The position numbers were made by a program, and so were the translations under genes. A DNA stretch of 10,533 bases from Vicinamibacterales bacterium. Lineage in GTDB: Bacteria; Acidobacteriota; Vicinamibacteria; Vicinamibacterales; UBA8438. The notes beneath the pieces were generated by a model. The model saw only the letters and a program-made list of their open reading frames with translations, had not been told where the DNA came from and made no database searches. The DNA is taken from positions 1 to 10,533 of the forward strand of contig JASLOY010000013.1 in assembly GCA_030745255.1 (NCBI GenBank), in the 5' to 3' direction. Below are positions 1 through 6,715 of the stretch, piece after piece (position 1 is the stretch's first letter; each line of letters opens with the position of its first letter).

Positions 1-48
1 AGTGCGGCCCGCTTGATGGTAAGCGCTGAACCGGTCGTGGCCGTCTGA
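1..48 (+). CDS. C-terminal tail of an unidentified upstream gene (partial)
   Basis: Frame 1 is open from the window edge to a TGA at 46-48 and would encode the last 15 residues of a protein (SAARLMVSAEPVVAV). The other two plus frames stop at 13-15 and 27-29. The stop lies 8 bases before the bshB1 start, the same close spacing seen between the next genes, so this may be the preceding gene of the same operon. The piece is too short to assign a family, and chance openness over 15 codons cannot be excluded. Confidence 0.35.
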   Translation, partial: SAARLMVSAEPVVAV

Positions 49-56
49 GAAGGCAC

Positions 57-749
57 ATGACGGTCGATCTGCTGGGCTTCGGACCGCACCCGGACGACAT
101 CGAAATCGGGGCTGGCGGCACCGTCGCCAAACAGGTTCGCCTGGGACACCAGGTCGGTCTGTGCGACCTGACACGCGGCGAGCTCGGGAGCAACGGAACG
201 GTGGACGAGCGGTTGGCAGAGGCCAATGCGGCCGCGACCGTGCTGGGCGTCGCCTGGCGCGAGAACCTGAGATGGCCGGATGGCGAGATCGGGGGCGCCG
301 ATCAGGTCAGAAGCGCCGCCGAGCTCGTGCGGCGATGTCGCCCAGCGACCGTGCTCATTCCTCACTGGGCGGACCGCCATCCGGACCACGTGGCGGCCAG
401 TCAGGTGTTGACCACGGCGGTGTTCAAGAGCGGGTTGCGGAGATACGAAGCCGCCGGGGATGCGTGGCGGCCGGATTGGATCTGCTTCTACTTCATCAAT
501 GACGCGGTGTCGCCCTCATTCGTCGTAGACGTGTCGGCAGACTACGACGCCAAGCAGCAGGCGCTCGACTCGCATCGCAGTCAATTCAGCCCGGACGCCG
601 AGGACGCGGTGTCGACCCGGCTGACCACGCCACGCTTCCGACAGCTGATCGAGACCCGCGATGCGGGATTTGGCGCCTCGGTGGGTGTGGCGTTCGCCGA
701 AGGCTTCGTCGTCCGGGAACCGATCGTCCGGTCAGACGTGATGAAATGA
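57..749 (+). CDS. bshB1: Bacillithiol biosynthesis deacetylase BshB1
   Basis: This PIG-L/LmbE-family zinc deacetylase removes the acetyl group from N-acetylglucosaminyl-malate, the second step of bacillithiol synthesis, in the cytoplasm. The 230-residue protein has the usual BshB1 length and no signal peptide. The family motifs are visible: HPDD at residues 11-14, where H11 and D14 are the expected zinc ligand and catalytic acid; the DLTRGELGSNGT block at 38-49; RHPDH at 107-111, giving the third metal-site histidine; and an SHRSQF element near residue 172, typical of BshB-type enzymes. The ATG at 57 follows a GAGAAGG ribosome-binding sequence at 47-53, with short spacing. The gene ends 7 bases before bshA, and this pairing strongly supports BshB1 over another LmbE-like deacetylase. 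Function is inferred from the family and the neighbour. Confidence 0.93.
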   Translation: MTVDLLGFGPHPDDIEIGAGGTVAKQVRLGHQVGLCDLTRGELGSNGTVDERLAEANAAATVLGVAWRENLRWPDGEIGGADQVRSAAELVRRCRPATVLIPHWADRHPDHVAASQVLTTAVFKSGLRRYEAAGDAWRPDWICFYFINDAVSPSFVVDVSADYDAKQQALDSHRSQFSPDAEDAVSTRLTTPRFRQLIETRDAGFGASVGVAFAEGFVVREPIVRSDVMK

Positions 750-756
750 ACAGGAC

Positions 757-1920
757 ATGAACGTAGGCATCGTCTGTTACGCATCGGTGGGTGGTAGCGG
801 CATCGTGGCGACCGAGCTCGCCAAAGCGCTGGCCGACCGGGGGCATGAGGTTCGCCTGATCAGCACGGAGATGCCGTTCCGGGTGTCTGAGCTTCGTGTG
901 GGGCTTGCCTTCCATGCCGTTCATACGCCTGGGTATCCGCTGTTTCGCGAGCCGCAGTATCTGCTGTCCCTGGCCAACAAGATTGTCCAGGTCAGCCGCG
1001 AGTACGACCTCGACATCATCCACGCTCACTACGCGATTCCGCATGCTGCCGCGGCCTATCTGGCGCGGCAGATTCTGGCGAACGCACCCGGCACGAAGGT
1101 GCCGCGTGTCATCACGACGCTACATGGCACCGACGTCACGCTCATCGGCAGTGACAGCTCCTATTCCGAGACGGCGGCGTTCTGCATCGACCAGTCCGAC
1201 GGGGTGACGGCGGTCTCCGAGAGCCTGCGTGAGAACACATATCGCCAGCTGTCGGTGCGGGCCGACATCCAGGTGATCCCGAATTTTCTCGACTGCAGCT
1301 ACCATCATCGGTCCCCGGACCCGGTACTGCGAGCCCGGTTCACCGGTGGGGACGCCGGGTGTCGGCTGGTGATCCACGTGTCGAATTTTCGACCCGTGAA
1401 GCGGGCCGAAGCGGTAATCGACATCTTTGACCGGATCAGACAGCGCGTCCCCTCCAGGTTGTTGCTGGTGGGCGATGGGCCCGATCTGGACATGGCCGGT
1501 CGCCGCGCCCGCGAGCTGGGTCTGGCCGATGTGGTGGAACAGCTCGGCGAGCAGGAAGAGGTGGTGCCGCTCCTGTCAGTGGCCGATCTGTTCCTGCTGC
1601 CATCCGAAGAGGAGAGTTTCGGTCTGGCGGCACTCGAGGCAATGGCGTGCCAGGTGCCGGTGGTGGCATCCCGGGTGGGCGGTCTCCCAGAGGTCGTCGA
1701 CGACGGCGTGACAGGCTTCCTGCACCACCCCGACGACATCGATGCGATGGCGGCGAGTGGGGTTGCCCTGTTGGCCGACCCGGCGCGTCACCAGGCGGTT
1801 GCCGAGGCGGCGCTGGCCGCGGTCCAACAGCGGTTCTGCGCCAACGCGATCGTGCCGCGATACGAAGCGTTCTACAAGCAGGTCCTCGATCGTGAGCCGG
1901 TCCTGGCAACTTCCACATAA
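757..1920 (+). CDS. bshA: N-acetyl-alpha-D-glucosaminyl L-malate synthase BshA
   Basis: This GT4-family retaining glycosyltransferase joins UDP-GlcNAc to L-malate, the first committed step of bacillithiol synthesis. It is 387 residues long, normal for BshA. The N-terminal Rossmann domain opens with a glycine loop, VGGSGIVATE at 11-20, closely matching the BshA start. It also carries STEMPFR at 36-42 and HGTD at 123-126. The C-terminal domain has the GT4 E-x7-E motif (E286 and E294, within EESFGLAALE) and the following VVASRVGGLPEVV block. The gene starts 7 bases after bshB1, with AGGA just before the ATG, so translation is probably coupled. No bshC, the last enzyme of the pathway, lies in the window. 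Confidence 0.93.
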   Translation: MNVGIVCYASVGGSGIVATELAKALADRGHEVRLISTEMPFRVSELRVGLAFHAVHTPGYPLFREPQYLLSLANKIVQVSREYDLDIIHAHYAIPHAAAAYLARQILANAPGTKVPRVITTLHGTDVTLIGSDSSYSETAAFCIDQSDGVTAVSESLRENTYRQLSVRADIQVIPNFLDCSYHHRSPDPVLRARFTGGDAGCRLVIHVSNFRPVKRAEAVIDIFDRIRQRVPSRLLLVGDGPDLDMAGRRARELGLADVVEQLGEQEEVVPLLSVADLFLLPSEEESFGLAALEAMACQVPVVASRVGGLPEVVDDGVTGFLHHPDDIDAMAASGVALLADPARHQAVAEAALAAVQQRFCANAIVPRYEAFYKQVLDREPVLATST

Positions 1921-1951
1921 GCCCTGTGCTCGGTGCGAAATAGCGCCGATG

Positions 1952-1957
1952 TATACT
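1952..1957 (+). promoter_or_regulatory. Possible -10 element (TATACT) before the large PIG-L gene
   Basis: TATACT is one base from the sigma-70 -10 consensus and stands out in very GC-rich DNA. No good -35 hexamer sits 16-18 bases upstream. A transcript from here would begin at about 1964, only a few bases before the ATG at 1967, so it would be nearly leaderless. The gene could equally be read through from bshA, 46 bases upstream. Confidence 0.25.
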
Positions 1958-1966
1958 CAAGAAATC

Positions 1967-4645
1967 ATGAAGATGCGCGATCGGGTGCTGAGCGGAGCGC
2001 TGTGCGTTCTGGTGGCCGGGGTGGGACTGGTGGGTCTCAGGGCACAACCAGCCGACCGCGTCGACGGTCGAACCGCGCTTGGCCTGGCGTTGCGCCAGCT
2101 CAACACCACCGGCACGTTCATGATGGCGACCGCACACCCCGACGACGAGAACAACGCGGTGCTGGCTCTGCTGAGCAAGGGCGAGGGCATCCGGACCACA
2201 CTGGTCACGGCTACGCGCGGTGACGGCGGACAGAACGAGATCGGTGCCGAGCTCTTGAATGCGCTGGCGACGCTGCGCACAGAGGAGCTGCTGGCGGCCC
2301 ATCGGCTTGACGGGGCCGAGCAGTATTTCACCCGCGCTGTCGATTTCGGCTACTCCTTCAGTCGGGACGAGACGTTCGAGAAGTGGGGCCGAGAGGAGAT
2401 ACTGGCCGACTACGTGCGGATGATCCGGACCATCCGGCCAGACGTGATTGCGGGGATGAGTCCGGACGGAAACGGTGGCGGGCAGCATCATCAGGCGTCC
2501 GCGGTGCTGGCTCACGAGGCCTATGCGGCGGCCGCCGACCCGAATCGTTTTCCGGAGCAGCTGGCCGAAGGGCTCCGGCCCTGGCAGGCGAGCAAGTTCT
2601 ATTTCAGTGCCGGGTTCGGGTTCGGACGCGGTGGCCGCGGAGGGCGTGGCGGTCGTGGCGGCCCGGGTGGCGCCCCACCCGCCGCCGGTGGGCCACGCAT
2701 GACGACGGTCGATACCGGCCGCTTCGACTCGCTCCTTGGCCGCACCTACGCCGAGATCGGAAGCCACGCCCGGAGCATGCACAAATGCCAGGGCATGTCG
2801 CCGCTGGTGATGCTCCCCGGCCCCGCCTCTGCCCGCTACCGCCTGACCGAGACCACGATTCCAGGGCAGGCCGATCTTCGGGAGCGGAGCTTGTTCGACG
2901 GTGTCGACGCCTCTATCGAGGGGCTTGTCCGGTTCGCCGGTTCGCAGGCGCCTCGCGATCTCGTCGTCGAGTTGGCAGCGCTGTCGCGCCACGGCGCTAC
3001 GGCGCTCCAGGCATTCGAGCGCGGCGAAGGGGCCGCTCAGCGGACGGCGGTCCTGGCCGGGCTCGCCGCGGTGCGCAATTTGCGTGGCCGGTTGGGCACG
3101 CTCGGTCTCGCCGATGACGCTGTGTTCGAGATCGATTTCCGTCTCGCGCAAAAGGAGTCGCAGTACGAGGAGGCTGCGCTGCTCGTCCACGACCTGCGGA
3201 TCGAGGTGCTCTCAGACGATGGAGTGGTAGCGGCCGACCAGCCGGTCACGGTGTCGGCGCAGGTGGCCAACTACGGGGAGACCGCGGTTGCCGTGCGGCA
3301 GATCCGCTTCGACGGGTTCGCCAGCCCCAACGTCACCTGTGGCGCCGACGTGGTGTTGGCCGGCGCCGTCTACGAATGCGAGTCGCCGATGCGCCTTCCC
3401 GAGACGGTGCCGGCAACCGACATCCATTTCGAGCAGCTACCCGACGCGGCGAGATACAGGTTCGACCCGGATGTCCCGTTCGGGTTGCCGTTCCGGCCGA
3501 CGCCGTTTCGGGCCGTGTTCGAGCTCGATTTCACGTCTGGCCGGATCGCCATCGAACGGCCGATCGTGCACCGGTACGGCAGTGACATCTTCGCGGGCGA
3601 GAAGCGGATGGAGCTGCAAGTCGTGCCGCGGTTCGCCGTCGACGTGACCCCGCAGATCGCGATCATCCCGCTCGGGGCGCCCGATGCGCGCGAAGTGCGG
3701 GTGACGGTGCGCTACGCCGGTCGCGAGGCGGCGAGCGGTGCCGTGGTGCTGGAGCTGCCCGCCGGATGGCAGGCGACACCGGCCCGCGCGCCGGTCGAGT
3801 TTTCCCGGGAGGACGAGGCGCAGACGGTGCGCTTCACGGTGCGGGCGCCGGGCGCCGTGACGGCGGGGGATTATCGCATCGGTGCATCCGTCACGTCGGA
3901 GGGTGAGACGTTCGGCAGCGGGTATCAGGTGGTGGAGTACCCGCACATCACCCGTCGGCAGTTGGTCCACCGGTCCGACACCGTGATGAAGGTCATCGAC
4001 GTCGAGCTCGAGCCCGGGCTCCGGGTCGGTTACGTCGAGGGCGTGGGTGACGAGGTGCCGCCGGCCATTGAACAGCTTGGCGCCGAGCTCGAGCACATCA
4101 CCGCCGACCAGCTGGCCTACGATGACCTCTCCGGTTTCGATGTGATCGTCACGGGCGTCCGCGCCTACGAGCGCAATGGGGACCTCCGCGCCAACAACGA
4201 CCGGTTGCTCGACTACGTCGAGACGGGCGGCACGCTCATCGTTCAGTACAACAAGTTCGAGTTCAACGAGGCGCAGTACGGCCCATATCCCGCCGTGGTC
4301 AGCCGCAACCGGGTCACCGACGAGTTTGCCCCGGTGCGGCCGCTCACCACAGACCATCAGGTGTTTGGTTTTCCCAACGAGATCACCGACGCCACGTGGG
4401 CCGACTGGGTACAGGAGCGAGGACTCTACTTTCTGGGACAGAAGGACCCGGCTTACACCGACCTGCTGGAGCTGAGCGACACGTTCCCCTCGAATCAAGG
4501 TGTCAAGCGTGGCGCGCTCGTCGAGGCGCGCTATGGGGACGGGCGGTGGCTGTATGTGGGGCTCGGGCTCTGGCGGCAACTGCCGGCCGGCACGCCCGGC
4601 GCCTACCAGTTGCTGGCCAACCTGCTCAGCCTTGGTGGAAGGTAG
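1967..4645 (+). CDS. Exported PIG-L family deacetylase with C-terminal ThuA/GATase-like domain
   Basis: The start at 1967 gives an 892-residue protein with a clear signal peptide: basic KMRDR, then a hydrophobic stretch at about residues 7-24, and a likely cleavage near GLRA-Q27. The frame stays open further upstream to 1742, but that part lies inside bshA and lacks export features; ATG 1949 is also possible. The PIG-L domain (about 45-290) has HPDDENN at 57-63, a TATRGDGGQNEIG block at 81-93, QHHQAS at 173-178 as the second metal motif, and MHKCQGM at 271-277. A Gly/Arg-rich insert occupies about 218-243. Residues 410-655 look like beta-sandwich modules, including a NEW3-like segment near 555-640. 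Residues 685-890 resemble a ThuA or glutamine-amidotransferase fold (VGYVEGVGDEVPPAIEQLG, then DVIVTGVRAYE). Such large proteins are common in Acidobacteriota and Bacteroidota; the likely substrate is an N-acetylated sugar or glycan, but it is unproven. It probably sits in the periplasm or outside the cell, so a direct role in bacillithiol synthesis is unlikely. Confidence 0.85.
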   Translation: MKMRDRVLSGALCVLVAGVGLVGLRAQPADRVDGRTALGLALRQLNTTGTFMMATAHPDDENNAVLALLSKGEGIRTTLVTATRGDGGQNEIGAELLNALATLRTEELLAAHRLDGAEQYFTRAVDFGYSFSRDETFEKWGREEILADYVRMIRTIRPDVIAGMSPDGNGGGQHHQASAVLAHEAYAAAADPNRFPEQLAEGLRPWQASKFYFSAGFGFGRGGRGGRGGRGGPGGAPPAAGGPRMTTVDTGRFDSLLGRTYAEIGSHARSMHKCQGMSPLVMLPGPASARYRLTETTIPGQADLRERSLFDGVDASIEGLVRFAGSQAPRDLVVELAALSRHGATALQAFERGEGAAQRTAVLAGLAAVRNLRGRLGTLGLADDAVFEIDFRLAQKESQYEEAALLVHDLRIEVLSDDGVVAADQPVTVSAQVANYGETAVAVRQIRFDGFASPNVTCGADVVLAGAVYECESPMRLPETVPATDIHFEQLPDAARYRFDPDVPFGLPFRPTPFRAVFELDFTSGRIAIERPIVHRYGSDIFAGEKRMELQVVPRFAVDVTPQIAIIPLGAPDAREVRVTVRYAGREAASGAVVLELPAGWQATPARAPVEFSREDEAQTVRFTVRAPGAVTAGDYRIGASVTSEGETFGSGYQVVEYPHITRRQLVHRSDTVMKVIDVELEPGLRVGYVEGVGDEVPPAIEQLGAELEHITADQLAYDDLSGFDVIVTGVRAYERNGDLRANNDRLLDYVETGGTLIVQYNKFEFNEAQYGPYPAVVSRNRVTDEFAPVRPLTTDHQVFGFPNEITDATWADWVQERGLYFLGQKDPAYTDLLELSDTFPSNQGVKRGALVEARYGDGRWLYVGLGLWRQLPAGTPGAYQLLANLLSLGGR

Positions 4646-4654
4646 CAATCTCAA

Positions 4655-4711
4655 TCGGGGCTGCGCCCCGAACCCCGGGGCTTGTTCAGTCGGGGTTGCG
4701 CCCCAAACCCC
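4655..4711. repeat. Two copies of a 22-bp GC-rich hairpin repeat
   Basis: Copies lie at 4655-4676 and 4690-4711 with a 35-bp period and differ at two positions. Each has the form TCGGGG-yTGCG-CCCC-rAA-CCCC. The first contains a perfect CGGGGC-TGC-GCCCCG stem (4656-4670). They begin 10 bases after the stop of the plus-strand PIG-L gene. They may act as transcription end points for the plus strand, or be members of a dispersed REP-like family. No T-run follows, so a canonical intrinsic terminator is not supported. Confidence 0.6.
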
Positions 4712-4757
4712 ACGCGGGCGCGCTTGCCTCGAACCAGCAGTTCACCTTGGGAAATGT

Positions 4758-4797
4758 GGCGAGCAGGTCGTCAGACACTCGCGAGGCGCTGCTCGCC
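4758..4797. terminator. Inverted repeat between convergent genes, possible terminator
   Basis: GGCGAGCAG at 4758-4766 and CTGCTCGCC at 4789-4797 form a perfect 9-bp inverted repeat around a 22-base loop, which itself contains the palindrome CTCGCGAG (4778-4785). It lies between the end of the plus-strand PIG-L gene and the end of the minus-strand anti-sigma gene, where a bidirectional terminator would be expected. There is only a weak T-rich flank (TTCTT) on the plus strand, and the loop is long, so the role is uncertain. Confidence 0.3.
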
Positions 4798-4851
4798 TTC
4801 TTGGCGGAGTACTCAAAAGCCGAGGCGACGTCCTCCGTCTTCCTTCCTGAC

Positions 4852-5733
4852 TCACTCCGCGGGCTGTCCCAACAGATAGACGTCGCCGGTCGGCGCGTCG
4901 ACGCCGCCAGCCGGCTCGATCGTCAACGCCATCACCGTTGGCAGCGTCACCGCGTCCGGCACCTTGAGCATCACTGTCGCATCGCCTCTCGGACCCGGTT
5001 TGACCAGAGTCGCACTCACCGGCGCATCGGGCAGCACGAACCAGAGCTGATAGACGTCACCCGCCGGTAGCGGCGGCAGTCCGGTCGCCAGGACGACCAT
5101 GTCGGCCGCGGCGTTCCACAACGCGCGCGCCGAGGCGCGGGGCGCCAGCGGCTGCCCCGTCAGCTCCAGTTGTCCCACATCCGACCCGGTCACGATTGCG
5201 AGCACCGCCTCGCGCTCGGCCGCCGCCGACCGAACCGACTCCAGCTCGAGCTCTGCACGCTTGGCGAGCTGCATCGCGGCGTCCATGTTCGCGCGCAGCC
5301 CTTGTGTCTGGCGGTCGAGCTCTGACACATACCAGCCGCCACCGCCCGCTGCCGCGACCAACAGGGTGGCGGTCAGCCAGAACAGGAGTCCCGCGCCTCG
5401 GCGCGGCGGCTCGACGACGTGGGCGAACGTTTCCGACCCCTCAAGCGCCCCGAACCGGGTGTCGAGCAGCGCCGCGGCCGGCGCTTCACGTGGGGAGGGT
5501 GTCACACCCGTCACCTCACCCAGGACCCGCGCGCGAAGTGCGGCGGGCGCCTCGAGCGGCAGAGCGCCGTGGGTGAGACCGTGGGTCACGGGAAGCAGCG
5601 ACTTGACCTCGTTCACGCACTCCACACACACCTCGAGATGGGTCTCGAAAGCGTCACGCTCGTCCTCACCGAGCGCGCCCATCGCATACAGAGCCGCCAG
5701 CGCGTCGAACTGTCCGTGCTGCGTGTCGCTCAT
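4852..5733 (-). CDS. RskA-like transmembrane anti-sigma factor with zinc-binding ZAS domain
   Basis: This 293-residue membrane protein should hold the adjacent ECF sigma factor inactive until a signal arrives. The N-terminal anti-sigma (ZAS) domain has the H-x3-C-x2-C signature (H32, C36, C39) after a helical GALGEDERDAFETHL segment. One transmembrane helix spans about 114-136 (GAGLLFWLTATLLVAAAGGG). A charged, Ala/Glu-rich probable coiled coil follows at 137-175. The C-terminal RskA domain at about 177-291 sits outside the cytoplasm and shows RALWNAAADMVVLATGLPPL, GDVYQLWFV and TIEPAGGVDAPTGDVYLLG. Its ATG overlaps the sigma gene's TGA (ATGA at 5730-5733), and a GAGG lies 10 bases upstream, so the two are translationally coupled. 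In the RskA family, release occurs by regulated proteolysis; whether that applies here is inference. Confidence 0.92.
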   Translation of the reverse strand: MSDTQHGQFDALAALYAMGALGEDERDAFETHLEVCVECVNEVKSLLPVTHGLTHGALPLEAPAALRARVLGEVTGVTPSPREAPAAALLDTRFGALEGSETFAHVVEPPRRGAGLLFWLTATLLVAAAGGGGWYVSELDRQTQGLRANMDAAMQLAKRAELELESVRSAAAEREAVLAIVTGSDVGQLELTGQPLAPRASARALWNAAADMVVLATGLPPLPAGDVYQLWFVLPDAPVSATLVKPGPRGDATVMLKVPDAVTLPTVMALTIEPAGGVDAPTGDVYLLGQPAE

Positions 5734-6341
5734 GAATTCAGCGCCTCGCGCAGCGTCAGCAACCCGGTACGGATACGTGTCTTGACGGTACCGATCGGCT
5801 GTTCGAGTCGTTCGGCGACCTGCGTCTGGGTCAGTCCTTCGAAATACGCCAGCTCGATCGCGACTCGCTCGAGCAGCGGCAGGGCGCTCAACGCCGATCG
5901 CAACCGTGCCGCCGACTCCGCGGTCAGCACCTCATTCTCTGCACCAAGCGCGGAGTCCGGCAGCTCGACAACCGCCACCTCGCCCGAGGCCGGGGCCGAG
6001 TCCGGTCGGGCGCGTCTGGACCGGAGCCGGTCGATGGCCCGGCTGCGGGTGATCGTCAGCAGCCAGGACACCACCGAGCCCCGCGTCGCGTCATACTGCT
6101 TCGCCTGGGTCCAGGCCTGAGAGAAGACCTCCTGAACCACGTCTTCCGCGTCACCCTGGTCCTGGAGGACCCGCATCGCCAGACCGTATACCGCGCGAAT
6201 GTGACGGTCGTAGGCCGCGGCCAGCGCATCCGGTTCGCCCTCGGCCATTCGCTGGACTGTCTCCCGATCTACGACCCGGTCTTCGGTCGGTGTTCGACCC
6301 CACCCGGCGTCGGATGGTTCGGTGAGCGTTCCCAGTAGCAC
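5730..6341 (-). CDS. ECF (sigma-70 family group 4) RNA polymerase sigma factor, SigK-like
   Basis: This 203-residue sigma factor has region 2 at about residues 40-107, including YDRHIRAVYGLAMRVL, the DAEDVVQEVF core-binding and -10 recognition stretch (64-73), and SVVSWLLTITRSRAIDRLR. Region 4 at about 143-200 has the helix-turn-helix LTQTQVAERL followed by IGTVKTRIRTGLLTL. The pairing with an RskA-type anti-sigma factor and the sequence style resemble mycobacterial SigK-RskA. The longest form begins at GTG 6339-6341, with an in-frame TAA three codons upstream. The strong GGAGG directly abuts that GTG, so the true start may be a later codon. ATG 6246-6248 (M32) is a poor alternative because it would remove residues that normally precede region 2. 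Autoregulation is typical for such pairs, but I could not identify a convincing ECF promoter upstream. Confidence 0.92.
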   Translation of the reverse strand: MLLGTLTEPSDAGWGRTPTEDRVVDRETVQRMAEGEPDALAAAYDRHIRAVYGLAMRVLQDQGDAEDVVQEVFSQAWTQAKQYDATRGSVVSWLLTITRSRAIDRLRSRRARPDSAPASGEVAVVELPDSALGAENEVLTAESAARLRSALSALPLLERVAIELAYFEGLTQTQVAERLEQPIGTVKTRIRTGLLTLREALNS

Positions 6342-6440
6342 CCTCCGATGTTACTCCCCCGGTCTAGTGGTAGGGAGGCGAATGTAACCACCATGGCCGG
6401 GGACTGGTCGAACGAAGGGAGGGCGCTATTGTTCATCGTG

Positions 6441-6450
6441 CCCAATTGGG
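6441..6450. promoter_or_regulatory. Palindrome CCCAATTGGG in the divergent intergenic region
   Basis: This perfect 10-bp palindrome lies 23 bases before the ATG at 6474, in the space shared by the divergent sigma-factor gene and the cupredoxin remnant. Its position suits an operator or the core of a promoter region, but a single palindrome of this length is weak evidence. The rest of 6342-6473 shows no clear -35/-10 pair on either strand. Confidence 0.2.
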
Positions 6451-6473
6451 AGAAGATTGCCGAGGTCGACGCG

Positions 6474-6712
6474 ATGAGACCACGATTCGCGGGCCCGCTC
6501 CTGCTCGCCATGTGCGCCACGGCGTGCACGAGATGTCGTCCGACCGGCACCCGGCCCACACCGAGTGCCCGGTCATCAACCAGGGTGGCAACATCTCACC
6601 CGGGCAGAGCCAGGAGACCGGCAACTTTGTGATGCCGCAGACCTGCACGTATCATGACCACCTGGACGCGTTGGACCCGGGGCTGCTCGGCACCATCATC
6701 ATCGTGGAGTGA
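6474..6712 (+). pseudogene. Cupredoxin-like lipoprotein remnant, truncated and frameshifted
   Basis: Two parts of one gene lie in different frames. From ATG 6474, with GAGG at 6462-6465 and 8-base spacing, the frame encodes a lipoprotein signal: MRPRFAGPLLLAMCATAC, with a lipobox cysteine at codon 6525-6527. It then degenerates into low-complexity sequence and ends at a TGA near 6633. In another frame, from about 6527 to the TGA at 6710-6712, lies a good C-terminal cupredoxin half: HEMSSDRHPAHTECP, then NISPGQSQETG, then TCTYHDHLD and LLGTIIIVE. The first His and the Cys-x-x-His-x-His cluster fit type 1 copper ligands of small plastocyanin-like proteins. The usual N-terminal strands of the fold are absent between signal and first His, so an internal deletion plus frame change is likely. 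A TTG at 6446 would open the second frame but gives no export signal. The stop lies 3 bases before the next gene. Confidence 0.6.
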
Positions 6713-6715
6713 CCT

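Noticed and set aside
1742..1966. Upstream extension of the PIG-L frame, giving a 967-residue protein
   Set aside because: The extra 75 residues overlap bshA, are Arg/Ser-rich and would bury the signal peptide that begins at 1967.
1436..3190. 584-codon open frame on the minus strand opposite bshA and the PIG-L gene
   Set aside because: It is a GC-rich shadow of two well-supported plus-strand genes, with Arg/Pro/His-rich low-complexity translation and no recognisable motif.
3437..4654. 405-codon minus-strand open frame opposite the PIG-L C-terminal half
   Set aside because: It is the antisense shadow of a clear coding region; its residue pattern has no domain signature.
6348..6473. Upstream part of the 94-codon plus frame before the lipoprotein signal
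   Set aside because: ATG 6474 has a well-spaced GAGG and starts directly with a signal peptide; the preceding codons show no domain and overlap the sigma-factor promoter region.
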